This document shows, one piece after another, positions 8,795 through 17,464 of a stretch of 33,980 bases of DNA. The notes under the pieces were generated by a model. That model made no database searches. It saw nothing but the letters and a program-made list of their open reading frames with translations, and was not told where the DNA came from. The DNA is taken from the NCBI GenBank assembly GCA_013698335.1, contig JACCVG010000185.1, positions 1 to 33,980 of the forward strand. Direction: 5' to 3'. Position 1 is the first letter of the stretch; each line of letters starts with the position of its first letter. This DNA is from Thermoleophilaceae bacterium. Its GTDB lineage: Bacteria; Actinomycetota; Thermoleophilia; Solirubrobacterales; Thermoleophilaceae. Made by a program: the position numbers and the translations under genes.

Positions 8795-9501
8795 TCCGCC
8801 TCGCCCGCTCACTTGTCGGCCTCGGGATGATCGCCGCCGCTTCGGTGCTCGCGGGCTGGGCGATCTACGGGTTGGTTCGTACGGGGACCTGCGCGTCGGG
8901 AGGCCCCTACATCTCCGCTCGTCCCTGCCCGCCGGGCACCGACCTCAAGATCATCGGCTTGGTCGGCGCGGTCTTCGCGACGCTGGCCGGGGCGGTGATA
9001 TCGCCCGTCCGCGGCTCTGGCCGACTCGCCTGGGGGCTTGGCTTCACCCTGCTGGGCGCGGGTGCGCTCGTCGCCGCCTTCGGACCAGCCAAGCCGCCCG
9101 ATGGCGGGATTGGCCTGCTGATCCTTGGGGTTGCCCTCGGCTGCGTGTTCGGTGCGATGGGTCTCCCCGGCCTGATCGGGGCAATCTTCGCCGGGGCGGG
9201 GCGGGCGAAGGCGATCGAGTTGATGTCCTCCGGCGACGCGTCTGTCGCGACCGTCGACCTCACCGGGGGCGAGCTCGATCCGGAGCAGGCCAAACGGGTC
9301 GGCGATGTATTCGGTTCGCTCGGTATGGGTGAGCTCGCCACGACGCTCCGGCAGCACGCTCGTAGCGCCGGATCCGCGACCGGCCCGGCGAGCGCACCCG
9401 ATCTGACCGCCGAGCTGACCAAGCTCGCCGAGCTTCGCACCGGGGGAGCACTGACCCAGGCCGAGTTCGATCAGGCCAAGAAGAAGCTGCTGGGTCTGTA
9501 G
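8791..9501 (+). CDS. Four-helix membrane protein with C-terminal SHOCT-like domain
   Basis: A 236-residue protein starting at ATG 8791, overlapping the preceding stop by 4 nt. Hydrophobic segments lie at about 5-29, 52-71, 77-98 and 103-137. A soluble tail follows, ending at about 205-236 in a short amphipathic pair of helices, LxKLAELRTGGALTQAEFDQAKKKLL, which matches the SHOCT pattern (short C-terminal domain with G-x-L-T-x-x-E-F). SHOCT domains occur at the ends of many unrelated bacterial membrane proteins and are thought to mediate oligomerisation, so this does not define a function. The gene ends 18 nt before the tmRNA 5' end and probably belongs to one operon with the unknown membrane protein in front of it. 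Confidence 0.75.
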   Translation: MIRLARSLVGLGMIAAASVLAGWAIYGLVRTGTCASGGPYISARPCPPGTDLKIIGLVGAVFATLAGAVISPVRGSGRLAWGLGFTLLGAGALVAAFGPAKPPDGGIGLLILGVALGCVFGAMGLPGLIGAIFAGAGRAKAIELMSSGDASVATVDLTGGELDPEQAKRVGDVFGSLGMGELATTLRQHARSAGSATGPASAPDLTAELTKLAELRTGGALTQAEFDQAKKKLLGL

Positions 9502-9519
9502 GATTAGAAGCGCTCATAC

Positions 9520-9883
9520 GGGGACGACAGGCTTCGACGTGGTTGTCTCGTGCGAGCAGTTGCGAGCCGAGGTCCCCGGTCGGCCTCGTAAAACAACCGG
9601 GAAAACCATAAGTGCGGACTCTCACGAGTACGCCCTCGCTGCTTAGCAACAACTAAGCGAGCGAGGTGTCGGCCCGCCCTCGGCCCGTGGGGTGGAAATC
9701 CGGCATCAACAACGGGCTCCACCCGCGCCGAGCGCCTTCGGCGGCGCGGGGAAATCTAAGGAGGCTGGCCCCCCGCCACCCTGCCTGAGCGGCGATCGGG
9801 GAGCGAGACACAGAGCTCTGGCTACGCTCGTAGAAGCTGTTCGTGCCCGACCGCGGACGTGGGTTCGATTCCCACCGTCTCCA
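9520..9883 (+). ncRNA. ssrA: Transfer-messenger RNA (tmRNA)
   Basis: One-piece tmRNA of about 364 nt. The 5' end GGGGACG (9520-9526) pairs over 7 bp (one G-U) with CGTCTCC (9876-9882) to form the acceptor stem. The T arm GTGGG-TTCGATT-CCCAC precedes it and the discriminator is A9883. The next bases are TCA, so the terminal CCA is not encoded and must be added. The tag reading frame starts at the GCG resume codon 9614 and ends at TAG 9644-9646. It encodes ADSHEYALAA, giving AADSHEYALAA once the charged alanine is counted. The C-terminal ALAA is the usual degron for ClpXP-type proteases. Paired GC-rich segments after the tag correspond to pseudoknots; I did not fold them. smpB is 2.5 kb upstream. 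Confidence 0.97.
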
Positions 9884-9943
9884 TCAGAACGAGTGACAGG
9901 CAGTGCAGGACCGACGTCGCGTGCGTAATCCGGTGGTGCTGAG

Positions 9944-9971
9944 TTGGCTGCCGGGCGTTCGTGGGTACTAG
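9944..9971 (+). promoter_or_regulatory. Candidate sigma70-type promoter for the 9978 gene
   Basis: TTGGCT (9944-9949) and TACTAG (9966-9971) are separated by 16 nt and match the -35 and -10 consensus in 4 and 3 positions. The start codon ATG 9978 is 6 nt after the -10, so a transcript would be leaderless or nearly so. The stretch 9884-9943 between the tmRNA 3' end and this promoter shows no terminator hairpin with a T-run. Confidence 0.4.
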
Positions 9972-9977
9972 TCGGGA

Positions 9978-10394
9978 ATGACCGAAACCAAGCCCCACAG
10001 AATCCTTGCCCTCGTATCCGAGCCCGTCTCAGGGGAGCAGCTGCGCAGCGCGATCGGCGAATCGGCCGCCAACGCCGAGGTGCTCGTCGTAGCGCCGGCG
10101 TTGATCTCGCGTACGCGCTGGATCTTCGCCGACCCCGATCCCGCCATCGACCGGGCCGAGGCCGTTCAAGAGGAAACCGTCCATCAGCTCGACGAGGACG
10201 GCGTCGACGCTGCCGGCAACACGGGCGAATCCGACCCACTGCTGGCGATCCAGGACGCGCTCGCGACGTGGCCCGCCGACGAGCTGGTCGTCTTTCACCA
10301 TCCGGAGGCAGAGGCCAACTGGCTCGAAGACGGCCTCGTGGACGACGCGCGCGCGCGCTTCTCGCTGCCGATCAAGGAGTTCACCGTCGAGTAG
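9978..10394 (+). CDS. Small unknown acidic protein, possibly USP-like fold
   Basis: A 138-residue soluble, acidic protein with no clear motif. It begins with a strand-rich segment, [20 protein letters not shown], followed by [10 protein letters not shown]. The middle contains [50 protein letters not shown]. The alternation of beta strands and helices, and ELVVFHH preceding a helix, recall the Rossmann-like universal stress proteins, but the ATP-binding G-2x-G-9x-G motif is absent. It is transcribed in the direction of ahcY and ends 71 nt before the preferred ahcY start (only 5 nt before an alternative GTG at 10400), so the two may be cotranscribed. Function is not assigned; the fold suggestion is weak. 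Confidence 0.75.
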   Translation: MTETKPHRILALVSEPVSGEQLRSAIGESAANAEVLVVAPALISRTRWIFADPDPAIDRAEAVQEETVHQLDEDGVDAAGNTGESDPLLAIQDALATWPADELVVFHHPEAEANWLEDGLVDDARARFSLPIKEFTVE

Positions 10395-10419
10395 GAGTCG
10401 TGACCGATCGGTATCTTGA

Positions 10420-10454
10420 GCGGTTGGACGTCAACGCTTTCGCGCCCCAACCGC
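10420..10454 (+). promoter_or_regulatory. Hairpin next to the ahcY ribosome-binding site
   Basis: GCGGTTGG (10420-10427) can pair perfectly with CCAACCGC (10447-10454), and a nested CGC-TTTC-GCG forms inside the loop (10435-10444). The 3' arm ends 1 nt before AGGAG (10456-10460), the ribosome-binding site for TTG 10466. The sequence does not match the SAH or SAM riboswitch consensus features that I remember. It may be a simple translational control hairpin, or coding sequence if GTG 10400 is the real start. Confidence 0.4.
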
Positions 10455-10465
10455 CAGGAGAAACC

Positions 10466-11919
<1,454 letters not shown>

Positions 11920-11923
<4 letters not shown>

Positions 11924-12807
11924 TCGGCAGCGACCGCCAGGGCCCCGGGGATTGGTTCTCCGCGGGCGTGGCGGCGGCGTTCGGTGTCGCGGACTTGGTT
12001 GAAGAAGCTCGTGTTCTTACCGCGACGAAGGGCGACGGGGACGATGGGGCGGCTGGCTCGCACCGCCGCGACGGTTGCGTTGAATCCGAGCACGTGAGCG
12101 GGTGTCCAGCTGAGACCGAAGATCTCGCGGACCCGGGGCGGCAGCGATCCGCGGATCAGGAGGTTGTGAAGCTGCATCGCCGGTGCATTCGGCGCCGGAA
12201 CCGGGATCTGAAACATGATCGCCACGCTGAGCCTCCGCGCGTCCGCGCTGAGATGCGCCTCGGATGATTCGATCCTCCCGCGGAAGTACTCGCGGAACTG
12301 GGCGTGCGACCCCGGTGCGACCTCGCGTGGCATCCCGAACAGCTCGCCAAAGCGGACGTAGTCGGCCCAGAAGGCGTCGCGCTCGGACTCCGTAAGCGGT
12401 CCGACGAGCAGCTCGTAGAAGGTTCGAGCCGAATCCGCCGCGACCGCGATCGTCCAGAGCATCAACTCGGGATCGTGCGCGGAGTAAGGGGTGCCCGCCG
12501 GATGAGCGCCGGACCCTTCCGCGAGGACGCCGTTCACGCGGTCGTGCATCCCGTGGACCGCCGCGAGGACGCGATCGGCTTCGTCGCGCGAGCCGAAGAA
12601 GATCGTCTCGAACATCTTGCCCGTCCGAGTCAGCCGCTCGAAAGGTGTCGCGCGGCCGCGCGTGTGGTTCAGCGTCCCGATGAAGTTGAGTGGCGCAAGG
12701 GCCCCGATCGCCAGGGCCCGCTGCCCATAGAGCAGCCCGACGGCACGCTCCGAGTGGACCCGCCGCAGGACCGACGTGCCGGCCGGGAAGTAGCCCTCAG
12801 CGGCCAT
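11920..12807 (-). CDS. MpaB-like oxygenase (DUF2236 / Lcp-related)
   Basis: A 295-residue protein resembling the oxygenase MpaB / DUF2236 family, which includes the haem-dependent rubber oxygenase Lcp and the fungal MpaB chain-cleaving oxygenase. Visible family features are an N-terminal region around [17 protein letters not shown], then [33 protein letters not shown], and [19 protein letters not shown], carrying the conserved histidines thought to hold haem. A later segment is [18 protein letters not shown]. No signal peptide is obvious. The gene overlaps the preceding tetR by 11 nt on the same strand, so it is almost certainly the regulated target. The substrate is unknown; small hydrophobic or isoprenoid compounds would fit the family. 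Confidence 0.85.
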
Positions 12808-13456
12808 TGGTCCTCGCCCGGCCGCGCGCGATGCCGACGGCGCCTTCGCCGGTGATCACGAACAGCTCGGCGACGTCGGCGATCAGATCGTCGAGGTCGA
12901 TGCTCAGACGACCGTCGAGCCACGCGATCAAGAGCTCGGTCACACCTCCGACGAGCAACGCGCCGGTCACCTCGCTGATCGGGTCGGTATCGCCCGGTTC
13001 GCCATAGAACTCTCTGGCATAGGAGGCCAGCAATCCGGCCCAGGCGTGCATCGCGGCGAGCCGCCGCTTGGCCAGTGCCTCGTTCCCGAGCGCTTCCACC
13101 AACAGCACCCGCGCGCGTCGGGGGTCCTCGGTTGCGTGTCTGACGAACGCGCCGATCGACGCCTCGGCCTTAGCGTGGGCGTCGGGGGGCGCACGGTCGT
13201 AGGCGACGATGGTCGACCGCGCCAGCTCGGCGGCCGCTTCGTCGAAGACCGCCAGCAGCAGATCGTCGAGGTGCTCGAAGCTCTCGTAGAAGTAGCGGGG
13301 GTTGAGCTCCGCCCGGCGGCAGATCGCCCGCACGCTGGTGCCCTGCCAGCCCTCTGTGCCGAGCAGGTCGAATGATTCGTCGAGCAGCCTGCGCCGCCGG
13401 TTCGCCTGCCGAACGTCGGCCGCCATCCCGCCGTAGACACCCGTCGCGGTGGTCAT
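12797..13456 (-). CDS. TetR/AcrR family transcriptional regulator
   Basis: A 219-residue regulator when started at ATG 13456. The N-terminal helix-turn-helix covers about 20-65, with LLDESFDLLGTEGWQGTSVRAICRRAELNPRYFYESFEHLDDLLLAVFDE being the classic TetR pattern. The remainder is an all-helical ligand and dimer domain that probably senses a small hydrophobic molecule. The frame extends upstream to 13528, but that would place the palindromic operator inside the coding region; ATG 13426 is a shorter alternative. Its 3' end overlaps mpaB by 11 nt, so repressor and oxygenase form one transcript. Auto-repression is likely given the palindrome over the promoter. The effector is unknown. Confidence 0.92.
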   Translation of the reverse strand: MTTATGVYGGMAADVRQANRRRRLLDESFDLLGTEGWQGTSVRAICRRAELNPRYFYESFEHLDDLLLAVFDEAAAELARSTIVAYDRAPPDAHAKAEASIGAFVRHATEDPRRARVLLVEALGNEALAKRRLAAMHAWAGLLASYAREFYGEPGDTDPISEVTGALLVGGVTELLIAWLDGRLSIDLDDLIADVAELFVITGEGAVGIARGRARTNGR

Positions 13457-13457
13457 C

Positions 13458-13475
13458 TGGAAACGAGTGTATCCA
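13458..13475. promoter_or_regulatory. Palindromic candidate TetR operator over the tetR promoter
   Basis: TGGAAACGAGTGTATCCA is an inverted repeat with 7-nt arms, 6 of 7 matched, and a 4-nt spacer. It starts 1 nt upstream of the tetR ATG (13456). On the minus strand it contains TACACT (13466-13471), a fair -10 hexamer 9 nt from the start codon, so bound repressor would block initiation of tetR-mpaB. Confidence 0.6.
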
Positions 13476-13655
13476 AACTGACGGACCTCTAAAGGTTTGC
13501 GATGGGGCCGCCGATGTAGCCACAGCAAGAAACCCCCGCAGGCGCATCATTTCGCCCACCGGACCGGACGAACCGACACATTCCGCAGAGAGGTGTGTTA
13601 CATCTCTAAGAACGGATTAAAGGAACGTCCGAATAACCATCGAAGCTACACCTGA
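13476..13655. other. Intergenic region upstream of tetR, no gene seen
   Basis: Together with 13656-13972 this forms a gap of about 500 nt between divergent tetR and the cyclase fusion. It holds the far promoter side of tetR and a 7-bp stem-loop (13589-13607). I see no convincing reading frame, repeat or RNA family in this part. Confidence 0.5.
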
Positions 13656-13898
13656 ATGGTGAGCATCTCGGTAGGGGTACCGATAGGAAAATTTAGGATG
13701 AACTCGCTGCTACACGGTTTACGTCTTGAAGGACTCGTCTCGGCCGAAGAGACGGGCACCGCAGCGAAGCGCTCACGCCGCCCGGGCAATCGCAACCGCC
13801 CTCAGCGCTCCTCCTACAGCCCCAGCCGTCCGCCCCGCTCCGCCACTCGACCCCGGTTCATGAACGACGAGCGCGACACCACCGACGGCGGCTGGTAG
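13656..13898 (+). CDS. Possible small basic protein (uncertain)
   Basis: An 80-codon frame in the otherwise gene-free 13476-13972 stretch; ATG 13698 would give 66 residues. The translation is Arg/Pro/Ser-rich (SRRPGNRNRPQRSSYSPSRPPRSATRPRF) and low in complexity, with no domain. Third positions are mostly G/C only in the second half. The upstream sequence (13560-13720) is unusually AT-rich and contains two short stem-loops: AGAGGTG/CATCTCT at 13589-13607 and TCGGTA/TACCGA at 13669-13684. A structured leader or small RNA is as plausible as a protein. Confidence 0.25.
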   Translation: MVSISVGVPIGKFRMNSLLHGLRLEGLVSAEETGTAAKRSRRPGNRNRPQRSSYSPSRPPRSATRPRFMNDERDTTDGGW

Positions 13899-13900
13899 CC

Positions 13901-13940
13901 GCCCCGGGCATCTCGCCCGAGCCGGGGCCAAACGGCCCGG
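13901..13940 (+). promoter_or_regulatory. Two mutually exclusive GC-rich hairpins before the cyclase gene
   Basis: GCCCCGG (13901-13907) pairs with CCGGGGC (13922-13928), with an inner CTC/GAG. The same 3' arm can instead pair, with one bulge, as CCGGGGCC (13922-13929) with GGCCCGG (13934-13940) around an AAAC loop. Shared-arm hairpins of this kind can act as an attenuator, but there is no T-run, and such pairs arise easily by chance at this GC content. Confidence 0.3.
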
Positions 13941-13972
13941 GCGCGTAGGCTTCCCTGCGGGGCAGCCTGCAA

Positions 13973-15301
13973 GTGACCGAAGCGCCGACCAATTACGCCC
14001 GCAGCGGCGACGTCCACATCGCCTACCGCGTCTTTGGCGAGGGACCGATCGACCTGCTCTACGTACCGACGTGGATCTCGAACATCGGGGTGATGGACGA
14101 GGAGGGCTCGCCGGCGAGGCCGTTCTTCGGACGGCTCGGAGAGTTCGCCCGCCTCATCGGCTTCGACCGTCGCGGTTCGGGTCTGTCCGACCCGATCGTC
14201 GGGGTCGCGACTCTCGACGAGCAGATGGACGATGTGATTGCCGTCCTCGATGCAGCCGGATCGAAGCAGACCGCGCTGTTCGCGCAGCTCGAGGGGGGAG
14301 CGATGGCCACGATGTTCGCCGCCACCCACCCCGAACGGACGAGTGCATTGGTGCTCTTCTCGGCATGGGCCCGACTGCTCTGGGCCGAGGATTACCCCTG
14401 GGCGGCCACGCGCGAGGAGCGCCAGCCACGGATCGACGCGCTCCTCGAGAACTGGGGCGATGGCAGCTGGGTCGCCGGTTTCGCACCGTCGCGGATGAAC
14501 GATCCGGGCACGGTGCGCTGGTTCGCGCGTTTGCAACGGTTCGGCGCGAGTCCCGCGACCGCCCGCGCGATAATCCAGGCGATCGGGGAGACCGACGTCC
14601 GTGGAATCCTCCACTCGATCCAGGTTCCGACGCTGGTCATGCGTCGCAAAGACGATCAGTTCATCGCGCCGGAGCACGCCCGCTACCTCTCTGAGAACAT
14701 CCCGGGCGCGCGCCTCGTCGAGGTCCCGGGCGTCGATTCGGTCGCGATCTCCGGCGACGCCGAGCCGGTGATCGCCGAGATCGAGGAGTTTCTGACCGGG
14801 GCGCGCAGCGAGCGCGAGCCCGATCGCGTACTCGCCACGGTTCTGTTCACCGATATCGTCGACTCGACCGCCCGCGCCGCAGAGCTCGGTGACAGCCGCT
14901 GGCGGGAGTTGCTCGCTCGCCACGACACGCTCGTGCGCCGCCACGTGGAGCGCAACCGCGGCCGCGCCGTCAAGTCGACGGGCGACGGGGTCCTTGCCAC
15001 CTTCGACGGCCCCGCCCGTGCGATCCGCGGTGCGCGCGAGATCGTTCAGTCGGCCGCCGACCTGGGAATCCGCATCCGCGCTGGACTCCACACCGGCGAG
15101 TGCGAGGTGATCGGCGACGACGTCGGTGGGCTCGCGGTTCACATCGGCGCGCGCGTGATGAGCAAGGCGGGCCCGGGCGAGGTGATGGTCTCCTCGACCG
15201 TACGCGACCTGGTTGTCGGGTCGGGGATCGACTTCAGCGATCGGGGCGAGCACGACCTCAAGGGTGTGCCCGGACCCTGGCGGCTGTTCGCCGTCGCGTG
15301 A
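13973..15301 (+). CDS. Fusion of inactive alpha/beta-hydrolase domain and class III nucleotide cyclase
   Basis: A 442-residue soluble two-domain protein. Residues about 5-275 have the alpha/beta-hydrolase fold, with the usual landmarks VHIAYRVFGEGP and FDRRGSGLSD. The nucleophile elbow, however, reads AQLEGG with Leu106 where G-x-S-x-G has serine, and the expected His of DH near the end is Ser256 (VDSVAISGD). Two of three triad residues are thus gone, which suggests a binding rather than hydrolytic domain. Residues about 285-442 are a class III cyclase: metal aspartates D294 (FTDIVDST) and D338 (STGDG), Lys334 preceding GDG, and Arg394. The usual transition-state Asn position is His390. This resembles the Rv1900c arrangement. 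Product (cAMP or cGMP) and activity are unproven. GTG start; the stop overlaps the amine oxidase start. Confidence 0.88.
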   Translation: MTEAPTNYARSGDVHIAYRVFGEGPIDLLYVPTWISNIGVMDEEGSPARPFFGRLGEFARLIGFDRRGSGLSDPIVGVATLDEQMDDVIAVLDAAGSKQTALFAQLEGGAMATMFAATHPERTSALVLFSAWARLLWAEDYPWAATREERQPRIDALLENWGDGSWVAGFAPSRMNDPGTVRWFARLQRFGASPATARAIIQAIGETDVRGILHSIQVPTLVMRRKDDQFIAPEHARYLSENIPGARLVEVPGVDSVAISGDAEPVIAEIEEFLTGARSEREPDRVLATVLFTDIVDSTARAAELGDSRWRELLARHDTLVRRHVERNRGRAVKSTGDGVLATFDGPARAIRGAREIVQSAADLGIRIRAGLHTGECEVIGDDVGGLAVHIGARVMSKAGPGEVMVSSTVRDLVVGSGIDFSDRGEHDLKGVPGPWRLFAVA

Positions 15302-16668
15302 GCGCCGAGGGCTTCGCCAGCGTAGACGTGGCCGTCGTCGGCGCCGGCCTCGCTGGCCTCTCGGCGGCTCGCGAGCTCGAGCGCCGGGGGCGTTCGGTCC
15401 TGGTGCTCGAGGCGCGCGACCGCGTCGGGGGGCGGACGCTGAACGGCGAGATCGGCGATCGAGCCGCGGTCGAGTTGGGTGGCCAATGGATCGGCCCGAC
15501 CCAGACCCGGATGCGGAAGCTGGTTGGCGACCTCGGTCTGCGCACGTTCCCGACCTACGGGACCGGAGCGCATCTGACCGAGTTCGAGGGTGCCGTGATC
15601 AAGCACAAGGGGACGATTCCCCGGATTTCCGGTCCAGTGCTGCTCGACGTCGCTCGCGCGCAGCGGAAGCTCGACGCGATGGCCGACGAGGTCCCGCTGG
15701 AGGCGCCCTGGAAGGCGCCGAAGGCGCTCGAGTGGGACAGCCAGACGTTCTGGTCGTGGATGCGCGCCAACCTGTTCACCAGGGGCGGCTGGTCACTCGT
15801 CCAGTTGGCCGTCGAGTCGGTCTTCGCGGCCGAGCCAGAGGACCTCTCCCTGCTTCACGTCCTCTTCTACATCCACTCGGCAGGCGGCTTCGACGCGCTC
15901 GTCGATACCGAGGGAGGAGCGCAGCAGGACCGCGTCGTCGGCGGGTCGCAACTCGTGTCGATCGCGATCGCAAAGCGGCTCGGTGGTCGCGTCGTCCTGG
16001 GCGCGCCCGTCCGGCGGATCGCCCAGGAAGCGGACGGTGTCCGCGTCGTAGCCGAAGGGGCGATCGCGACGGCCAGGCGCGTCCTGGTCGCGATGTCGCC
16101 GACGCTCGCCACGCGACTCGTGTTCGATCCCGCGCTGCCGGGCCTGCGTGACCAGCTGACCCAGCGGACCGGCCAGGGTGCCGTGATCAAGTGCATGGCG
16201 GTTTACGAGCAGCCGTTCTGGAGGGCGGCTGGGTTGACCGGACAGGCCACGAGCGACGTGGGGCCGGTGAAGCTGACCTTCGACAACACGCCGGCCGAGG
16301 GAGCCCCTGGCGTGTTGCTGGGCTTCCTCGAGGGCCGGCAGGCGCGGATCCTCGGGCGCGAGTCGAGCGAGCTGCGCCGCGAGGTCGTGCTGAGCTGCTT
16401 TGCGCGGCTGTTCGGGCCGGAAGCCGCGACCCCGCTGGATTACCTCGAGCGCGACTGGGCCGAGGAGGAGTGGACCCGCGGGTGCTACGGGGCTTACATG
16501 CCCCCTGGTGTCTGGACGGGGTTCGGGACTGCCCTGCGCGCGCCGGTCGGACGAATCCACTGGGCCGGTGCCGAGACGGCGACGGTCTGGAGCGGCTACA
16601 TGGAGGGTGCGGTGCAGTCGGCCGAACGGGCGGTGGAGGAGATCTCGGCGGCCGAGGGGTGGAGCTAG
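15298..16668 (+). CDS. Flavin-containing monoamine oxidase family protein
   Basis: A 456-residue FAD enzyme that would oxidise a primary or secondary amine to an imine/aldehyde with O2. The Rossmann FAD motif is GAGLAGLSAARELERRG near residues 15-31, followed by EARDRVGGRT and ELGGQWIGPTQ. The C-terminal block GCYGAYMPPG, then HWAGAETATVWSGYMEGAV, closely matches MAO and putrescine oxidase. Cys396 in GCY lies at the position of the cysteine that covalently binds FAD in MAO-A/B, so covalent flavin is predicted. GTG 15298 overlaps the cyclase stop by 4 nt, and an SDR follows 4 nt after the stop. The three genes probably share a transcript, which would link amine oxidation with a nucleotide signal and an SDR. 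The substrate is unknown. Confidence 0.92.
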   Translation: MSAEGFASVDVAVVGAGLAGLSAARELERRGRSVLVLEARDRVGGRTLNGEIGDRAAVELGGQWIGPTQTRMRKLVGDLGLRTFPTYGTGAHLTEFEGAVIKHKGTIPRISGPVLLDVARAQRKLDAMADEVPLEAPWKAPKALEWDSQTFWSWMRANLFTRGGWSLVQLAVESVFAAEPEDLSLLHVLFYIHSAGGFDALVDTEGGAQQDRVVGGSQLVSIAIAKRLGGRVVLGAPVRRIAQEADGVRVVAEGAIATARRVLVAMSPTLATRLVFDPALPGLRDQLTQRTGQGAVIKCMAVYEQPFWRAAGLTGQATSDVGPVKLTFDNTPAEGAPGVLLGFLEGRQARILGRESSELRREVVLSCFARLFGPEAATPLDYLERDWAEEEWTRGCYGAYMPPGVWTGFGTALRAPVGRIHWAGAETATVWSGYMEGAVQSAERAVEEISAAEGWS

Positions 16669-16672
16669 CGCC

Positions 16673-17464
16673 ATGGATCTCGGGCTCGACGGCCGGGTAT
16701 GCGTGGTGACCGGCGCGAGCTCGGGGATCGGGCTCGCGACCGCGCGGCGGCTGTCTGTGGAGGGTGCCGGCGTCCTCTTGGTGGCGCGCCACGTGGACGC
16801 ACTCGACCTGGCCGCCGCGAGTTGCGGGCCTGGTCGGGTGGCGACCCTGTCATTGGACATGACCGGGGCCGATGTCGGCGAGCGCGCGCTCGAGGCAGCT
16901 CGCGCGGAGCTGGGGGAGCCGTGGGCGTTGGTCAACAACGCGGGGACGATGGATGTCGTCGCGCTCGCCGATCTCGTCGATCGCGACTGGAACGACCAGT
17001 GGGATCTCAACGTGATGGCGTCGATGCGGATGATGCGCTCCTTCGCGCCCGCGATGGCGCGGGGTGGGGGAGGACGAATCGTCAACGTCAGCTCCTCCTC
17101 GGGCAAACGATCCTCGGGCAACAACGCCGCCTACTCGGTCGCCAAGACGGCCCAGCTCGCCCTGTCACGCGCCTACGCCGACGGCTACGCCGCGGAGGGG
17201 GTGCTCGTCAATGCGCTCGCGCCGGGAATGACCGACACACCGCTCTGGCACGCCGAGGGCGGATTGGGCGATCAGGTCGCCGCGGCGCGCGGTGTTCCTC
17301 GCGAACAGGCCCTCTCCGATGCTCGCGCGAAGATTCCGCTCGGTCGTTTCGGCACCGAGGACGAGATCGCTGCCGTTGCGACGTTCCTCTGCTCCGAGGA
17401 TGCCGCGTTCGTGACCGGTGCCGTCTGGTCCGTCGACGGAGGCTCGGTGCCGACCGTTATCTGA
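16673..17464 (+). CDS. Short-chain dehydrogenase/reductase
   Basis: A 263-residue classical SDR. The cofactor motif TGASSGIG is at 13-20, NNAG at 89-92 by the family pattern, catalytic serine in the NVSSSSG block (about 140-142), and Tyr154/Lys158 in YSVAK. The C-terminal GAVWSVDGGS is typical. It oxidises or reduces a hydroxyl/carbonyl with NAD(P)(H); the Arg40-His41 after the second strand leaves NADPH possible, but this is not conclusive. The ATG is 4 nt after the amine oxidase stop. It may handle a carbonyl product from that enzyme, which is inference from position only. Its last 8 nt overlap the convergent peroxiredoxin gene. Confidence 0.93.
   Translation: MDLGLDGRVCVVTGASSGIGLATARRLSVEGAGVLLVARHVDALDLAAASCGPGRVATLSLDMTGADVGERALEAARAELGEPWALVNNAGTMDVVALADLVDRDWNDQWDLNVMASMRMMRSFAPAMARGGGGRIVNVSSSSGKRSSGNNAAYSVAKTAQLALSRAYADGYAAEGVLVNALAPGMTDTPLWHAEGGLGDQVAAARGVPREQALSDARAKIPLGRFGTEDEIAAVATFLCSEDAAFVTGAVWSVDGGSVPTVI

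Noticed and set aside
7874-8812. Upstream extension of the M50 frame (604 codons in total)
   Set aside because: The extra N-terminal 310 codons are Arg/Asp/Gly-rich and antisense to the 7934 gene; the membrane protease is complete from GTG 7873.
9880-9890. Encoded CCA at the tmRNA 3' end
   Set aside because: The bases after the acceptor stem are A then TCA; the CCATCA string is part of the stem plus the discriminator, so no CCA is encoded at the correct place.
10400-10465. SAH or SAM riboswitch before ahcY
   Set aside because: There is a hairpin by the ribosome-binding site, but the conserved cores of those riboswitches that I know are not visible, so I list it only as a hairpin.
13814-15253. 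479-codon minus-strand frame opposite the cyclase fusion
   Set aside because: Asp/Arg/His-rich translation with no recognisable domain, covered by a real plus-strand gene.
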